A stretch of 64,000 nt of DNA from positions 124,001-188,000 of the forward strand of contig NZ_KE384303.1 of NCBI RefSeq assembly GCF_000425105.1. The letters are read 5' to 3'. Both the position numbers and the translations under genes were made by a program. The notes under the pieces were generated by a model. It was not told the origin of the DNA. It ran no database searches and worked only from the letters and a program-made list of their open reading frames with translations. Shown here in pieces: positions 50,136-59,428 of this stretch (within the stretch, counting starts at the first letter, position 1; each line of letters starts with the position of its first letter). This DNA is from Agrococcus lahaulensis DSM 17612 (GTDB lineage Bacteria > Actinomycetota > Actinomycetes > Actinomycetales > Microbacteriaceae).

Positions 50136-50459
50136 TCAGACGAGCGTGTAGCCCGCCTCGCTCACGGCCGCGCGCACGTCGTCGAGCCGCAGCGCCGCAT
50201 CCGACGCCACCGTCACGGTCGAGCGGCCGCCCGGGACGAGCTCGACCTCGACGCCCTCGACGCCCGCGAGCCCCGAGAGCTCCTCGGTGACCGACGAGAC
50301 GCAGTGGCCGCACGTCATGCCCTCGACCTCGAAGGACTGCGAGACGGCGCCGTCGGCAGCCGGTGCGGGCGCGTGGCACGCGCCGCCGCAGCAGCCGCCG
50401 GCCTGGGCCTGCGCGTCGGCGTCGGCGGGGGTCGACATGATCTCGATGTTCTGCAGCAT
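50136..50459 (-). CDS. copZ: Copper chaperone (CopZ-type) with Cys-rich N-terminal extension
   Basis: A 107-residue protein. The C-terminal 65 residues are a heavy-metal-associated domain with GMTCGHC (Cys50, Cys53). The first 40 residues carry a second possible copper site, GGCCGGACHA (Cys23, Cys24, Cys28, His29), not standard for CopZ. ATG 50459 has AGGAAGG upstream; an alternative ATG at residue 8 would still include the cysteines. Works with CopA to deliver Cu(I). Confidence 0.87.
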   Translation of the reverse strand: MLQNIEIMSTPADADAQAQAGGCCGGACHAPAPAADGAVSQSFEVEGMTCGHCVSSVTEELSGLAGVEGVEVELVPGGRSTVTVASDAALRLDDVRAAVSEAGYTLV

Positions 50460-50490
50460 GGGTTGCCTTCCTAGGGGAGGGGGATCGGGG

Positions 50491-50787
50491 TCACGATCGG
50501 ACGAGGCGCGCGATCGCGGCGCTCGCCTCGGTCAGCTTCTCCTGCGCGACGGGGCCGCCGCGCTCGGCCGCCTCGGCGACGCAGTGCGCGAGGTGGTCCT
50601 CGAGCAGCTGCAGCGCGACCGTCTCGAGGGCCTTCGTCGCGGCCGACACCTGGGTCAGGATGTCGATGCAGTAGGCGTCCTCGTCGACCATGCGCGCGAC
50701 GCCGCGCACCTGGCCCTCGGCGCGCCGCAGGCGCTTGAGGAGCGCATCCTTGTCGGCCGTGTAGCCGGGTGCCGAGTGGTCGATCAT
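50491..50787 (-). CDS. csoR: Copper-sensing repressor CsoR
   Basis: A 98-residue helical repressor of the CsoR/RcnR family. The Cu(I) ligands Cys40, His65 and Cys69 (in YCIDIL and DHLAHCV) match CsoR. The gene lies just downstream of a CsoR box (50799-50817), so it represses its own operon and copA through the second box. Confidence 0.93.
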   Translation of the reverse strand: MIDHSAPGYTADKDALLKRLRRAEGQVRGVARMVDEDAYCIDILTQVSAATKALETVALQLLEDHLAHCVAEAAERGGPVAQEKLTEASAAIARLVRS

Positions 50788-50798
50788 GATGCGACGAT

Positions 50799-50817
50799 CA
50801 TACCCCCGAGGGGTATG
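50799..50817. promoter_or_regulatory. CsoR operator upstream of csoR
   Basis: CATACCCCCGAGGGGTATG, a perfect palindrome around CGA with the same core as the box at 50014-50031; 12 nt before the csoR start. Confidence 0.8.
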
Positions 50818-50828
50818 TGCGGCAAGGG

Positions 50829-51419
50829 TCAGGCGACCGCGCTCTCCACCTCGGGCGAGGTCCAGCTGCGCCAGATGGCCGCGAGCAGCGCCTCGAAGAG
50901 CGCGTCAGCCTGCTCGGCTGGGTAGAGGCCGAGCAGCTCGAGGGTGATGAAGCCGTGCACGCCGGCGAAGATCGTGCGCGTCGTGGTCACCGGGTCGCCG
51001 TGCAGCGTCCCGGCGTCGATCGCGGCGGTGACGGCGTGCAGCAGCGGGTCGGTCGTGCTCTCGCGCGCCTCGTCGACGGCGGGGGATTCCTCGCTGCGGC
51101 CGAACACGACCTGAAACATCGCGGAGTGCTCGCGCGCCCACGCCCGCATCGCGTGCGCGAGCGCGGGGATGAGCTCGGCTGGCGCCTCGGCCTCGACGGC
51201 GTGCTGCGCGTCGACGAACGAGCGGGCGGCGCGCACGGTGATCGCCTCGACGAGCTCGCCGCGCGAGCCGAAGAGCGAGTAGACGGCCGAGGTGGAGGTG
51301 CCGACCGATGCGACGAGCGGGCGCAGCGAGAAGTCGGGGCCCTCGACCGCCATCAGATCCGTCGCGGCTTCGAGCAACCGCTGACGCAAGTGCTCATCGT
51401 GGAGGCGAGGTCGTCCCAT
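50829..51419 (-). CDS. TetR-family regulator (WHG-domain type)
   Basis: A 196-residue regulator. Helix-turn-helix region (LVASVGTSTSAVYSLFGSRGELV near 33-57) and a C-terminal helical ligand domain of the type named WHG (with the late GVHGFITLELLG segment). Same strand as csoR; its stop lies 41 nt before the csoR start. Target unknown; it may control nearby efflux or metabolism genes. Likely autoregulated. Confidence 0.85.
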   Translation of the reverse strand: MGRPRLHDEHLRQRLLEAATDLMAVEGPDFSLRPLVASVGTSTSAVYSLFGSRGELVEAITVRAARSFVDAQHAVEAEAPAELIPALAHAMRAWAREHSAMFQVVFGRSEESPAVDEARESTTDPLLHAVTAAIDAGTLHGDPVTTTRTIFAGVHGFITLELLGLYPAEQADALFEALLAAIWRSWTSPEVESAVA

Positions 51420-51515
51420 GCGGCAAACCCTACGTGCTTTCGTCCTGGCGACCCGATGCGCCTCCCATGTGCTGCGGGGGCGCCGGGTGTGTGTTTCGTC
51501 GACACCGACTGTCGG

Positions 51516-51588
51516 TGCCCCCAGCAGGATTCGAACCTGCGGCCTTCTGCTCCGGAGGCAGACGCTCTATCCCCTGAGCTATGGGGGC
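51516..51588 (-). tRNA. tRNA-Arg (CCG anticodon)
   Basis: On the - strand: acceptor GCCCCCA/TGGGGGC (7 bp), D arm GCTC...GAGC, anticodon stem TCTGC/GCAGA with loop CTCCGGA giving anticodon CCG, and T arm with GGTTCGAATCC. Length 73 nt; the 3' CCA is not encoded. Read as Arg(CCG), which decodes CGG, one of the commoner Arg codons in this GC-rich DNA. Sits alone between TetR genes. Confidence 0.93.
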
Positions 51589-51651
51589 CGGGCTGCGCGA
51601 GGCAGCGTCGATCAATCTACCACCGCGGCGACGCGGCGCCCGACCGGCCGC

Positions 51652-52290
51652 TCACTCGGCCGAGCTCAGGCCCGCCTCGAGGTCGTGGAAGGCCTGGTCG
51701 ACGAGCTCGGCGATCTCGGTCGCGCCGCCGTCGCCGAGCATCCACATGCGCATCGCGGTCTTGACCGCCGTGCTGGCCGCACCCGCGACGAGCCGCGGGT
51801 AGCGGTCGGCCTCGGCGTCGAGACCCGCGCGCTCCGCGACGAGCGCGCGCACCGCATCCTCGAACGCGTCGTACTGCGCCGCCCGCTGCAGCTGCAGGGT
51901 CGGATGCCGGTCGATGAGCTCCTCGCGCCGCCGCAGCACCGTCGCGTCGGCCGCGCTCATGCCGCGCATGTGCGCGACGAGGGTCTCGCGCAGCGACTGC
52001 AGGGGCGGCTCGTCCGCCGGCCGCGACTCGACGCCGTCGAGCAGGTCGAGCGGTGCGAAGCCCTCGACCGCGAGCACCGCGGCCTCCTTCGAGGGAAAGT
52101 AGTTCGAGACGGTGCGCGGCGAGACGAAGGCGCGCTCGGCGATCTGGTCGATCGTCACGCCGTCGAGGCCGCGCTCGAGCGTGAGCTCGAAGGCCGCTTC
52201 GGCGATCGTGCGCCGGGTCAGGCGCTTCTTGCGCTCGCGAAGGCCGAGCATCGGCTCATCGTCGGCGCCGGATTGGGCTGTCGGGAACAT
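51652..52290 (-). CDS. TetR-family regulator
   Basis: A 212-residue regulator. HTH near residues 30-66 (TIAEAAFELTLERGLDGVTI, then SPRTVSNYFPSKEAAVL), followed by a helical ligand domain. ATG 52290 has GAGG upstream; ATG 52251 (residue 14) is an alternative closer to the HTH. No clear target; upstream 420 nt separate it from the pilus operon. Confidence 0.85.
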   Translation of the reverse strand: MFPTAQSGADDEPMLGLRERKKRLTRRTIAEAAFELTLERGLDGVTIDQIAERAFVSPRTVSNYFPSKEAAVLAVEGFAPLDLLDGVESRPADEPPLQSLRETLVAHMRGMSAADATVLRRREELIDRHPTLQLQRAAQYDAFEDAVRALVAERAGLDAEADRYPRLVAGAASTAVKTAMRMWMLGDGGATEIAELVDQAFHDLEAGLSSAE

Positions 52291-52710
52291 GGGGCCTCAC
52301 TGGGGCGAGGATCGGCAGCTCGGATTCGTGCGCAGCCGCCCGCCCACTGGGGCACGGCCGGGATCGGATGCGCAGTCGTGCTCCGTCGGTTCGGTGCCGC
52401 CGCGGGCGCGACGGCGTCGCAAGTCTGCGCTCGGCTCCCGAGCCGGTCAAGCAGAACCTGCCCGATCCGCACGAATGCTGAGGGAGCACCGCTTACCTGA
52501 GGTTTCCTTGAGCATCCCGAATGTTGCGCGTCGAGCAATCGATGTGTCAATCTCACCGCAGTCGATCTCCCCAGGATCGATCGAAGCACCCCAGCACCGG
52601 AGTCCCCAGCTCCACGGCCCTGTCACGAAGGTCCCTGAAATGTACGCACAGTCGTGTGCGGTCGTTGCGCCCTGCGCCGACCGCTCGGCGCGCGAGAAGG
52701 CGCGGACGCC
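52291..52710. other. Upstream region of the pilus operon; no gene seen
   Basis: About 420 nt without a supported gene, less GC-rich between 52440 and 52640 than its surroundings. Frames starting at 52521 and 52654 are open but are either shadows or N-terminal extensions of pilB. Likely holds promoters for the divergent tetR and for pilB; I could not define a convincing -35/-10 pair. Confidence 0.55.
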
Positions 52711-54381
52711 ATGGCGTCGCTGACGTACTTGCTGGCTCGTCGCGGCGAGCTCTCGATAGCTCGCCGCGACCAGCTGCTCGCCGCGGGCCTCGACGACGCG
52801 GGCGCCATCCGCGCCCTCGTCGAGGACGGCACCATCACCGGCGCCCAGGCGGCGCGAGTGCGCGCCGAGCAGGCCGGACTGCCGTTCGTCGTCGTGAGCG
52901 AGATGAACGTCGACCGCGTCGCGGTCTCCCGGGTGCCGAGCGCGATCGCGCGCCGGCACATCCTCCTCCCCGTCGCGCACGAGGAGGGTCGGCTCGTCGT
53001 CGCGATGACGGACCCCGCCGACGTGCTCGCGATCGACGACGTGCGCCAGGCGTCAGGCCTCGCCGTCGAGCCCGTCGTCGCCGAGCGCGGCGACCTGCTC
53101 GCGGCGATCGACCGCTTCCACCGCGCCGACTCCGAGCTGAGCGACATCACGTCGACGATCCAGGAAGAGCAGGAGCAGGCTGCGGCGGCGGATCCCTTCG
53201 GCTTCGGCATGGCCGACGCCGCCGACGAGGACGCCCCGATCGTGCGCTTCGTCAACCTGCTCGTCAACCAGGCCGTGCAGGACCGCGCGAGCGACATCCA
53301 CATCGAGCCCGGCGAGTCGTCGGTGCGCGTGCGGTTCCGCGTCGACGGCGTGCTGCACGAGATGCAGTCGGCGCCCAAGACGATGCAGCAGGGCATCATC
53401 TCGCGGCTCAAGATCATGAGCGACATCGACATCGCCGAGCGCCGCCGCCCGCAGGACGGCCGCATGTCGGTCATGCACGGTGGCCGCAAGGTCGACCTCC
53501 GCGTCGCGACGCTGCCGACGGTGTGGGGCGAGAAGGTCGTCATGCGCATCCTCGACACCGGCGGCACGCAGCTGCAGCTCTCCGACCTCGGCCTGCTGCC
53601 CCACAACTTCGACCGCTACCAGGCGTCGTACAAGAAGCCCTACGGCATGATCCTCGTCACCGGACCCACGGGATCGGGCAAGTCGACGACGCTCTACACG
53701 ACGCTCAACGCCGTCGCGCGCACCGAGGTCAACGTCATCACGGTCGAGGACCCGGTCGAGTACCGGATGCCCGGGGTCAACCAGGTGCAGGTGCACGCGA
53801 AGGCCGGCCTCACCTTCGCGGCCGCGCTCCGCTCGATCCTGCGCTCCGACCCCGACGTCGTGCTCATCGGCGAGATCCGCGACTACGAGACGGCGCAGAT
53901 CGCGATCGAGGCGTCGCTCACCGGCCACCTCGTGCTCTCGACCCTCCACACGAACGACGCCCCGAGCGCCGTCACCCGACTGACCGAGATGGGCATCGAG
54001 CCCTTCCTCGTCGGCTCGGCCCTCGACTGCGTCGTCGCGCAGCGCCTCGCGCGCCGGCTCTGCGACCGCTGCAAGGAGCCCGACCTCCGCGGCCCCGAGC
54101 AGTTCGCGGCCATGGGCTTCGAGGTCACCGGCCAGCTCGGCGTGCACCGCGCCGTCGGTTGCACCCACTGCTCCGGCACCGGCTACCGCGGCCGCATCGC
54201 GATCCACGAGGTCATGACGGTCTCGGAAGAGATCGAGCGGCTCACGGTCGAGCGCGCCTCGACCTCCGAGGTCGCTCGCGTCGCCTCGCAGCAGGGCATG
54301 CGCTCGCTGCGGCAGGACGCGTGGGAGAAGGCGACCCTCGGCCTCACGACGGTCGAGGAAGTGCAGCGGGTGATCGTATGA
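52711..54381 (+). CDS. pilB: Type IV pilus assembly ATPase PilB (GspE family)
   Basis: A 556-residue assembly ATPase. N-terminal domain (residues 1-150), Walker A GPTGSGKSTTLYTTLN near 318-332, Walker B near 383-388 (VVLIGEIRD), and a C-terminal zinc knuckle (LCDRCKEP and GCTHCSGTG) near 450-490. ATG 52711 is chosen; a frame open to 52654 has no family-like sequence. First gene of the pilus operon; stop overlaps the pilT ATG. Confidence 0.93.
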   Translation: MASLTYLLARRGELSIARRDQLLAAGLDDAGAIRALVEDGTITGAQAARVRAEQAGLPFVVVSEMNVDRVAVSRVPSAIARRHILLPVAHEEGRLVVAMTDPADVLAIDDVRQASGLAVEPVVAERGDLLAAIDRFHRADSELSDITSTIQEEQEQAAAADPFGFGMADAADEDAPIVRFVNLLVNQAVQDRASDIHIEPGESSVRVRFRVDGVLHEMQSAPKTMQQGIISRLKIMSDIDIAERRRPQDGRMSVMHGGRKVDLRVATLPTVWGEKVVMRILDTGGTQLQLSDLGLLPHNFDRYQASYKKPYGMILVTGPTGSGKSTTLYTTLNAVARTEVNVITVEDPVEYRMPGVNQVQVHAKAGLTFAAALRSILRSDPDVVLIGEIRDYETAQIAIEASLTGHLVLSTLHTNDAPSAVTRLTEMGIEPFLVGSALDCVVAQRLARRLCDRCKEPDLRGPEQFAAMGFEVTGQLGVHRAVGCTHCSGTGYRGRIAIHEVMTVSEEIERLTVERASTSEVARVASQQGMRSLRQDAWEKATLGLTTVEEVQRVIV

Positions 54382-55616
54382 GCATCGACGTCCAGGGCAT
54401 GCCGACGCGAGCGGCGCTGCGCCAGCAGTGGGCGCAGTCGGCGGCGCCCGCCGCGGCAGCGCCCGAGTTCCCGACCCCGACCGGCACCGACGGCGACCTG
54501 CTGCTCGCGCTCGAGACGGTCGTGCGCGCCGGCGCCTCCGATCTGCACGTGACGGCGGATGCGCATCCGACGATGCGCCTGGACGGCAAGCTCCTGCCGC
54601 TCGAGGAGTACGGCGTCTGGTCGGCCGCGCGCGTGCAGGCCGCGCTCACCGCGATCATGACGACGGAGCAGCGGGAGGTCTTCGAGGAGGAGCTCGAGCT
54701 CGACTTCGCCTACGACCTCAGCGCCGAGGCCCGGTTCCGCGTCAACATCTACCAGCAGCGCTCCGCGCGGGGCGCGGCGTTCCGCCTCATCCCCACGCGC
54801 ATCCGCACGGTCGAGGAGCTCGACCTGCCGCAGGGCATCACGCGGTTCGCGACCCTCCCGCGCGGGCTCGTGCTCGTCACCGGCCCGACCGGCTCGGGCA
54901 AGTCGACGACGCTCGCGGCGCTCATCGACCTCATCAACCGCACGCGCGCGGAGCACATCGTGACGGTCGAGGACCCGATCGAGTTCATGCACCAGCACAA
55001 GAAGGCGGTCGTCAACCAGCGCGAGGTCGGGCACGACACCCACTCGTTCGCGGCGGCGCTCAAGCACGTGCTGCGCCAGGACCCCGACGTCATCCTCGTC
55101 GGCGAGATGCGCGACCTCGAGACGATCTCGGTCGCCCTCACCGCCGCCGAGACCGGCCACCTCGTCTTCGCGACGCTGCACACGCAGTCGGCGGCGCAGA
55201 CGATCGACCGCATCATCGACGTCTACCCGCCGCACCAGCAGGGCCAGGTGCGGGCACAGCTCGCCGCGACGCTGCAGGGCATCGTCTGCCAGACGCTCGT
55301 GCCCCGCGCGAGCGGCAAGGGGCGCGTCGCCGCGAGCGAGATCCTCATCGCCACCTCGGCGGTCTCGAACCTCATCCGCGAGGGCCAGATCCACCAGATC
55401 GGCAGCGCCCTGCAGTCGGGCGCCTCGCTCGGCATGCGCACGCTCGACCAGCACCTCGCCGACCTCGTGAACCGCGGGATCATCAAGGAGGATGCGGCGC
55501 GCGAGAAGGCGCACAACGTCGACGAGCTGCGCGGCATGCTCGCGACCGGCGGCATGGCTCCCGCGCTCGACACCGGCGTCGACTTCGGCGACTCCTTCTC
55601 GAGGGGGCAGCGATGA
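54378..55616 (+). CDS. pilT: Type IV pilus retraction ATPase PilT
   Basis: A 412-residue hexameric ATPase for pilus retraction. N-terminal extension of about 40 residues, then SDLHV near 55, Walker A GPTGSGKSTTL near 170-180, PIEFMHQHKKAVVNQREVG near 205-223 and the AIRNLIRE-like VSNLIREGQ near 330-340, the PilT signature. Overlaps pilB (ATGA) and pilC at its end. Confidence 0.94.
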   Translation: MSIDVQGMPTRAALRQQWAQSAAPAAAAPEFPTPTGTDGDLLLALETVVRAGASDLHVTADAHPTMRLDGKLLPLEEYGVWSAARVQAALTAIMTTEQREVFEEELELDFAYDLSAEARFRVNIYQQRSARGAAFRLIPTRIRTVEELDLPQGITRFATLPRGLVLVTGPTGSGKSTTLAALIDLINRTRAEHIVTVEDPIEFMHQHKKAVVNQREVGHDTHSFAAALKHVLRQDPDVILVGEMRDLETISVALTAAETGHLVFATLHTQSAAQTIDRIIDVYPPHQQGQVRAQLAATLQGIVCQTLVPRASGKGRVAASEILIATSAVSNLIREGQIHQIGSALQSGASLGMRTLDQHLADLVNRGIIKEDAAREKAHNVDELRGMLATGGMAPALDTGVDFGDSFSRGQR

Positions 55617-56839
55617 CCTCGACGAAGACGTGGGCCTACAAGGGCCGCGAGCGCGACGGCAGGCTCGTCAAGGGCAAGCTCGACGCGCCCACGCAAGCGG
55701 CCGCGCTCTCGCGCATGCGCGACATGGGCCTCTCGCCCGTGAGCGTCGACGAGTCGGCGATGGGCACGGGCCTCAACCGCGAGATCAACCTGAGCTTCGG
55801 CCAGGCGGTCAAGCTCAAGGACCTCTCGGTCATGGCGCGACAGATGTCGACCATGATCGGTGCGGGCCTCTCGCTCCTCCGCACCCTCCACATCCTCTCC
55901 GAGCAGACGGAGAACAAGACGCTCGCGAAGGTGCTCACCGAGGTGCGCGGCGACATCGAGACCGGCGGCACGCTCTCGCAGGCGTTCGGCAAGCACCGGA
56001 ACGTCTTCCCGCCGCTGATGATCCACCTCATCGCCGCTGGCGAGACGGGCGGCTTCCTCGACGACGCGCTCGACGCCGTCGCGACGGCCTTCGAGAAGGA
56101 GGTCAAGCTCAAGAGCACCGTGCAGTCGGCGATGGCCTACCCGATCGTCGTCGTCGGCATGGCGATCGTCGCGGTGGTCGCGATGATCTGGTTCATCGTG
56201 CCGATCTTCGAGGGCATGTTCGCCGACCTCGGCGGAGCGCTGCCGCTGCCGACGCAGATCCTCGTCACCATCTCGGCGAACATGGTGTGGCTCGGCCCGC
56301 TGCTCTTCGTCGCGGCGATCGCCTTCAGCGTCTGGTGGGGCAAGAACAAGCACGCTCCCGAGGTGCGGGCGGTGCTCGACCCGGCGCTGCTGAAGCTCCC
56401 CGTCTTTGGCGACCTGCTGCGCAAGATCGCGCTCGCGCGCTTCACCCGCAACTTCGCGGCGCTCCTGAAGGCGGGCGTGCCGATCGTGCTCGCGCTGCAG
56501 GTCGTCGGCGAGATCTCGGGCAACAGCGTCATCCTGCAGGCCTCGAACCGCATCGCCGACGCGGTGCGCGAGGGCCGTCCCGTCGCCGAGCAGCTCGCGG
56601 AGGAGCCGGTCTTCCCGCCGATGGTCGTGCAGATGGTCGCGGTCGGCGAGGACGCCGGCTCGATGGAGCTCATGCTCTCGAAGATCGCCGACTCCTACGA
56701 CAGCGACATCGAGTCCACGACCGCGCAGATGACGTCGATCATCGAGCCGATCCTCATCGCGGGCGTTGGCGCCCTCATCGGCGGCATGATCATCGCCCTC
56801 TACATGCCCGTCTTCTCCATCTTCGAGCAGATCAACTGA
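55613..56839 (+). CDS. pilC: Type IV pilus inner-membrane platform protein PilC (GspF family)
   Basis: A 408-residue polytopic protein with two GspF repeats (about 70-190 and 270-395): GLSLLRTLHIL and GAGVP-type GVPIVLALQV segments, each with FPPLM/FPPMV turns, and three transmembrane helices (about 172-195, 222-243, 377-400). Anchors PilB/PilT to the pilin assembly site. ATG 55613 overlaps the pilT stop and has GAGGGGG upstream. Confidence 0.93.
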   Translation: MTSTKTWAYKGRERDGRLVKGKLDAPTQAAALSRMRDMGLSPVSVDESAMGTGLNREINLSFGQAVKLKDLSVMARQMSTMIGAGLSLLRTLHILSEQTENKTLAKVLTEVRGDIETGGTLSQAFGKHRNVFPPLMIHLIAAGETGGFLDDALDAVATAFEKEVKLKSTVQSAMAYPIVVVGMAIVAVVAMIWFIVPIFEGMFADLGGALPLPTQILVTISANMVWLGPLLFVAAIAFSVWWGKNKHAPEVRAVLDPALLKLPVFGDLLRKIALARFTRNFAALLKAGVPIVLALQVVGEISGNSVILQASNRIADAVREGRPVAEQLAEEPVFPPMVVQMVAVGEDAGSMELMLSKIADSYDSDIESTTAQMTSIIEPILIAGVGALIGGMIIALYMPVFSIFEQIN

Positions 56840-56863
56840 TCCGCTCGACCCCGACGTATCCAT

Positions 56864-56892
56864 TCCCTGTCCCAACCCCAACCCCAACCAGT
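56864..56892. repeat. Short CCAACC tandem before pilA
   Basis: CCCAACCCCAACCCCAACC (three CCCAAC units) in the 68-nt gap between pilC and pilA. It may be a leader or simple-sequence tract; no function is apparent. Confidence 0.6.
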
Positions 56893-56907
56893 AAGGAACC
56901 ACCCATC

Positions 56908-57333
56908 ATGCAGAAGATGCTCCAGCTGCTCGGCGACCGCCGGGCGATGCTGCAGGAGGAGGGCAAGTCGCAGCGCGGCTTCACCCTCGTCGAGCTCCTT
57001 GTCGTCGTCATCATCATCGGCATCCTCGCCGGCATCGCGATCCCCGTCTTCCTCAACCAGCGCACCGCTGCATGGCGGGCGGAGGTCGAGACCGACCTTA
57101 AGAACGCGGCACTTGCCGCCGAGACCTACGCCGTCAACAACGAGGGCTCCTACACCGGCCTCGACCTGACCGAGCTCGGCAACAACGGCTACCGGGCCAG
57201 CGGTGACACGACGATGGCCGTCACCGCAACGGCGGGCGACTTCCTCCTCACCGCCACCAACACCAACCTGCCGACTGGTCAGCAGTCGCTGACGTACGAC
57301 AGCGACGGCGGTGGTCTGGCCAACTGGCCGTGA
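56908..57333 (+). CDS. pilA: Type IV major pilin PilA
   Basis: A 141-residue prepilin. Class III leader with cleavage in QRG|FTLVELLVV (Gly24), Glu at +5 of the mature protein, and the hydrophobic alpha-1 spine (residues 25-49) as expected for the PilD peptidase and methylation. The globular domain is small and Thr/Asn-rich with no Cys pair visible. Leader is 24 residues, longer than Gram-negative pilins, typical for actinobacteria. GGAACC upstream. Confidence 0.93.
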   Translation: MQKMLQLLGDRRAMLQEEGKSQRGFTLVELLVVVIIIGILAGIAIPVFLNQRTAAWRAEVETDLKNAALAAETYAVNNEGSYTGLDLTELGNNGYRASGDTTMAVTATAGDFLLTATNTNLPTGQQSLTYDSDGGGLANWP

Positions 57334-57398
57334 TCCGCAAGGAGTGGCTCATGGCCTGACTGGCCAGCGACTCCACATTACGTAGAGAGGAGAGCACC

Positions 57399-58727
57399 AT
57401 GCGCAGCCTCGCAGAGCGCGTCCGCTTCGCCGATAGCGGCGACCGCGGCATGACGCTCGTCGAGGTGCTGGTCGCGATGTTCGTCTTCGCGATCATCTCG
57501 ACCATGGTGCTCTCCTCTCTGCTGCAGGTGCTGACGAGCAACCGCAACTCCGAGGCGAAGCACGTCGCCGCGAACCTCGCGGCGGCCGAGATGGAGCTCG
57601 CGCACGACGTGCCAGACCTCTTCGACCTCGTCGACGAGACCCGATCGCAGGTCGTGAACGGCACGACCTTCACCATCCGCCGCGAGACCGCCTGGGTCAC
57701 CGACAGCTCCGCCGACGAGGCGTGCGGCACGGGCGGCGGAAACCTCCGCTTCAAGCGCGTCAACGTGACAGTGACGTGGGAGAACATGCCCGCGTCCGTC
57801 CCTCCCGTGCGCGCCGACACGGTCGTCGACCCGTCGCAGCGCCTCAACGACCCCGCCAAGGGCACGATCCTGGTGTCGGTCATCGACGCATCCGGTGCCG
57901 GCGTGCCAGGCACGACGGTCTCGCTCACCGCGACGTCCGACGGTGCGCCCGTGCCGGCGACCACGACCGATGCCCAGGGCTGCGCCTACTTCCTGCAGGT
58001 GACGCGTGGCGTCTACGACGTGACGATCTCTAAGAGCAACCACATCGGGGTGGCGCTCGAGACGACCCCGAAGAAGCCCGACGTCAGCGTGCAGCCGGGC
58101 ACCACCTCGAGCATCGGCTTCCAGTACGACCGCGCCGCGTCGCTCAGCGCGACGCTCGCGCCCGGCGCGGGGCCGGTGCTGCTCCCTCGCGACTTCCGGT
58201 TGTCGTTCATCAGCACCTATGGCGTGACGAGCGCGCCCATCACCGGCGGCTCCACGACCGCTCGGTCGAACCCGACCTTCTCTGTGCCGCTGCACCCTCG
58301 CGTGACCTACCGGCTGCTCGCGGGCAACTACGGACGCGAGACGGGATCCGAGTGCACGGCCTCAGACCCGAACGCATGGCCGGAGACAACGCTGCTCGGC
58401 ATCGGCTTGAGCGAGGGTGCGGCGCCGGAGGTCAGCGCGGATCCGGGCAGCGCTGTTGCGCGTGAGATCCCGCTCGGCCTCGTCCGCATCGGCAGCACCG
58501 CCAACAGCCTGATCGCGACGCCCGCCCCTGGAGGGCTCGGCGAGCCGACCTGCGGGCCGACCTTCTTCCATTCGTTCGGCAACGTCCCGAGCGGCACGAC
58601 GATCGCGCTGCCGTACGGCACCTGGCGCCTGACGAGCAGCTCGGGAGCCGTTACCGCCACGGTTGTCTCTCGCGGCTCGTCGGTGCTCGACGTCGTCACC
58701 CTCGACCCCAGGCAGCCGGCACCGTGA
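57399..58727 (+). CDS. Large prepilin-like protein with Ig/CarboxypepD-like domain
   Basis: A 442-residue protein. Leader and cleavage site DRG|MTLVEVLVAM (near residue 17) mark it as a pilin or minor pilin (PilV-like), and the N-terminal spine follows. From about 145 there is a carboxypeptidase-regulatory-like Ig domain (VSVIDASGAGVPGTTVSLTA), and a long Ser/Thr/Gly C-terminal part with several Cys. Much longer than typical minor pilins; might be an adhesin at the pilus tip. ATG 57399 follows GAGAGGAGAG. Confidence 0.8.
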   Translation: MRSLAERVRFADSGDRGMTLVEVLVAMFVFAIISTMVLSSLLQVLTSNRNSEAKHVAANLAAAEMELAHDVPDLFDLVDETRSQVVNGTTFTIRRETAWVTDSSADEACGTGGGNLRFKRVNVTVTWENMPASVPPVRADTVVDPSQRLNDPAKGTILVSVIDASGAGVPGTTVSLTATSDGAPVPATTTDAQGCAYFLQVTRGVYDVTISKSNHIGVALETTPKKPDVSVQPGTTSSIGFQYDRAASLSATLAPGAGPVLLPRDFRLSFISTYGVTSAPITGGSTTARSNPTFSVPLHPRVTYRLLAGNYGRETGSECTASDPNAWPETTLLGIGLSEGAAPEVSADPGSAVAREIPLGLVRIGSTANSLIATPAPGGLGEPTCGPTFFHSFGNVPSGTTIALPYGTWRLTSSSGAVTATVVSRGSSVLDVVTLDPRQPAP

Positions 58728-59428
58728 GCGGGGGAGTCGAGCGCCGCGGAGGCGAGCGCGACCGGGGATTCACGCTCATGGAGCTGCTCGTGGCGATCTC
58801 GCTGCTCGCGATCGTGACGACGCTCATCACCACCATGGTCGTCGCGCTCGCGCAGACGTTCTCACGCCAGGAGTCGGAGCAGGACAGCTCGCGCACCGCC
58901 GCCGTCGCGATGCAACGGATCAGCACCGTCATCCGGGCCGGCACCGAGGTGCCTCGCTCGTCGACGTGGCAGCCGCTGCCGGCGTTCGAATCCGCGCGCG
59001 CCGACGCGCTCGCCGTGAACGCCTATCTCGATCCCGCTACGGCGACGGTCGGGCCGACGCGCGTCCGGCTCGAGGTGAACACCGCCGGCGAGCTCGTCGA
59101 GACCCGCTGGGCCGCGAGGCGCTCGGCGGGGGACTGGGTCTACGACACGACGCCAAGCCTCACGCGCGTGGTCGCGCGCGACGTGGCCCCGCGCGGCACG
59201 CCCGTGGGTGGAAGCCCATCGCCCGCGCTGTTCACCTACCTCGGCGCCGCGGGCGCGCCGATCGCGCCGCCCGCGAGCGGAGAGCTCACGGAGGTGCAGC
59301 GCCGCGAGGTGGTCGCGGTGCGGGTCTCGCTCGTCGTGCAGACCGCCGCAGGCACCGACGCGGCGCCGGCGCAGCTGGTGAGCACGGTGTCGCTGCCCAA
59401 CCTGGGCCTCACGAGAACGGGGATCTGA
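58724..59428 (+). CDS. Minor prepilin-like protein (PilW/PulJ type)
   Basis: A 234-residue protein with class III leader DRG|FTLMELLVAIS at residues 13-25. Then a globular part with no known motif. GTG 58724 overlaps the previous stop (GTGA). Probably one of the initiating pseudopilins of the pilus, assembled with the neighbours. Confidence 0.82.
   Translation: MSGGVERRGGERDRGFTLMELLVAISLLAIVTTLITTMVVALAQTFSRQESEQDSSRTAAVAMQRISTVIRAGTEVPRSSTWQPLPAFESARADALAVNAYLDPATATVGPTRVRLEVNTAGELVETRWAARRSAGDWVYDTTPSLTRVVARDVAPRGTPVGGSPSPALFTYLGAAGAPIAPPASGELTEVQRREVVAVRVSLVVQTAAGTDAAPAQLVSTVSLPNLGLTRTGI

Noticed and set aside
52521-52710. Possible start of pilB or a short gene upstream
   Set aside because: No family-like residues before 52711 and no start with better support; treated as upstream region.
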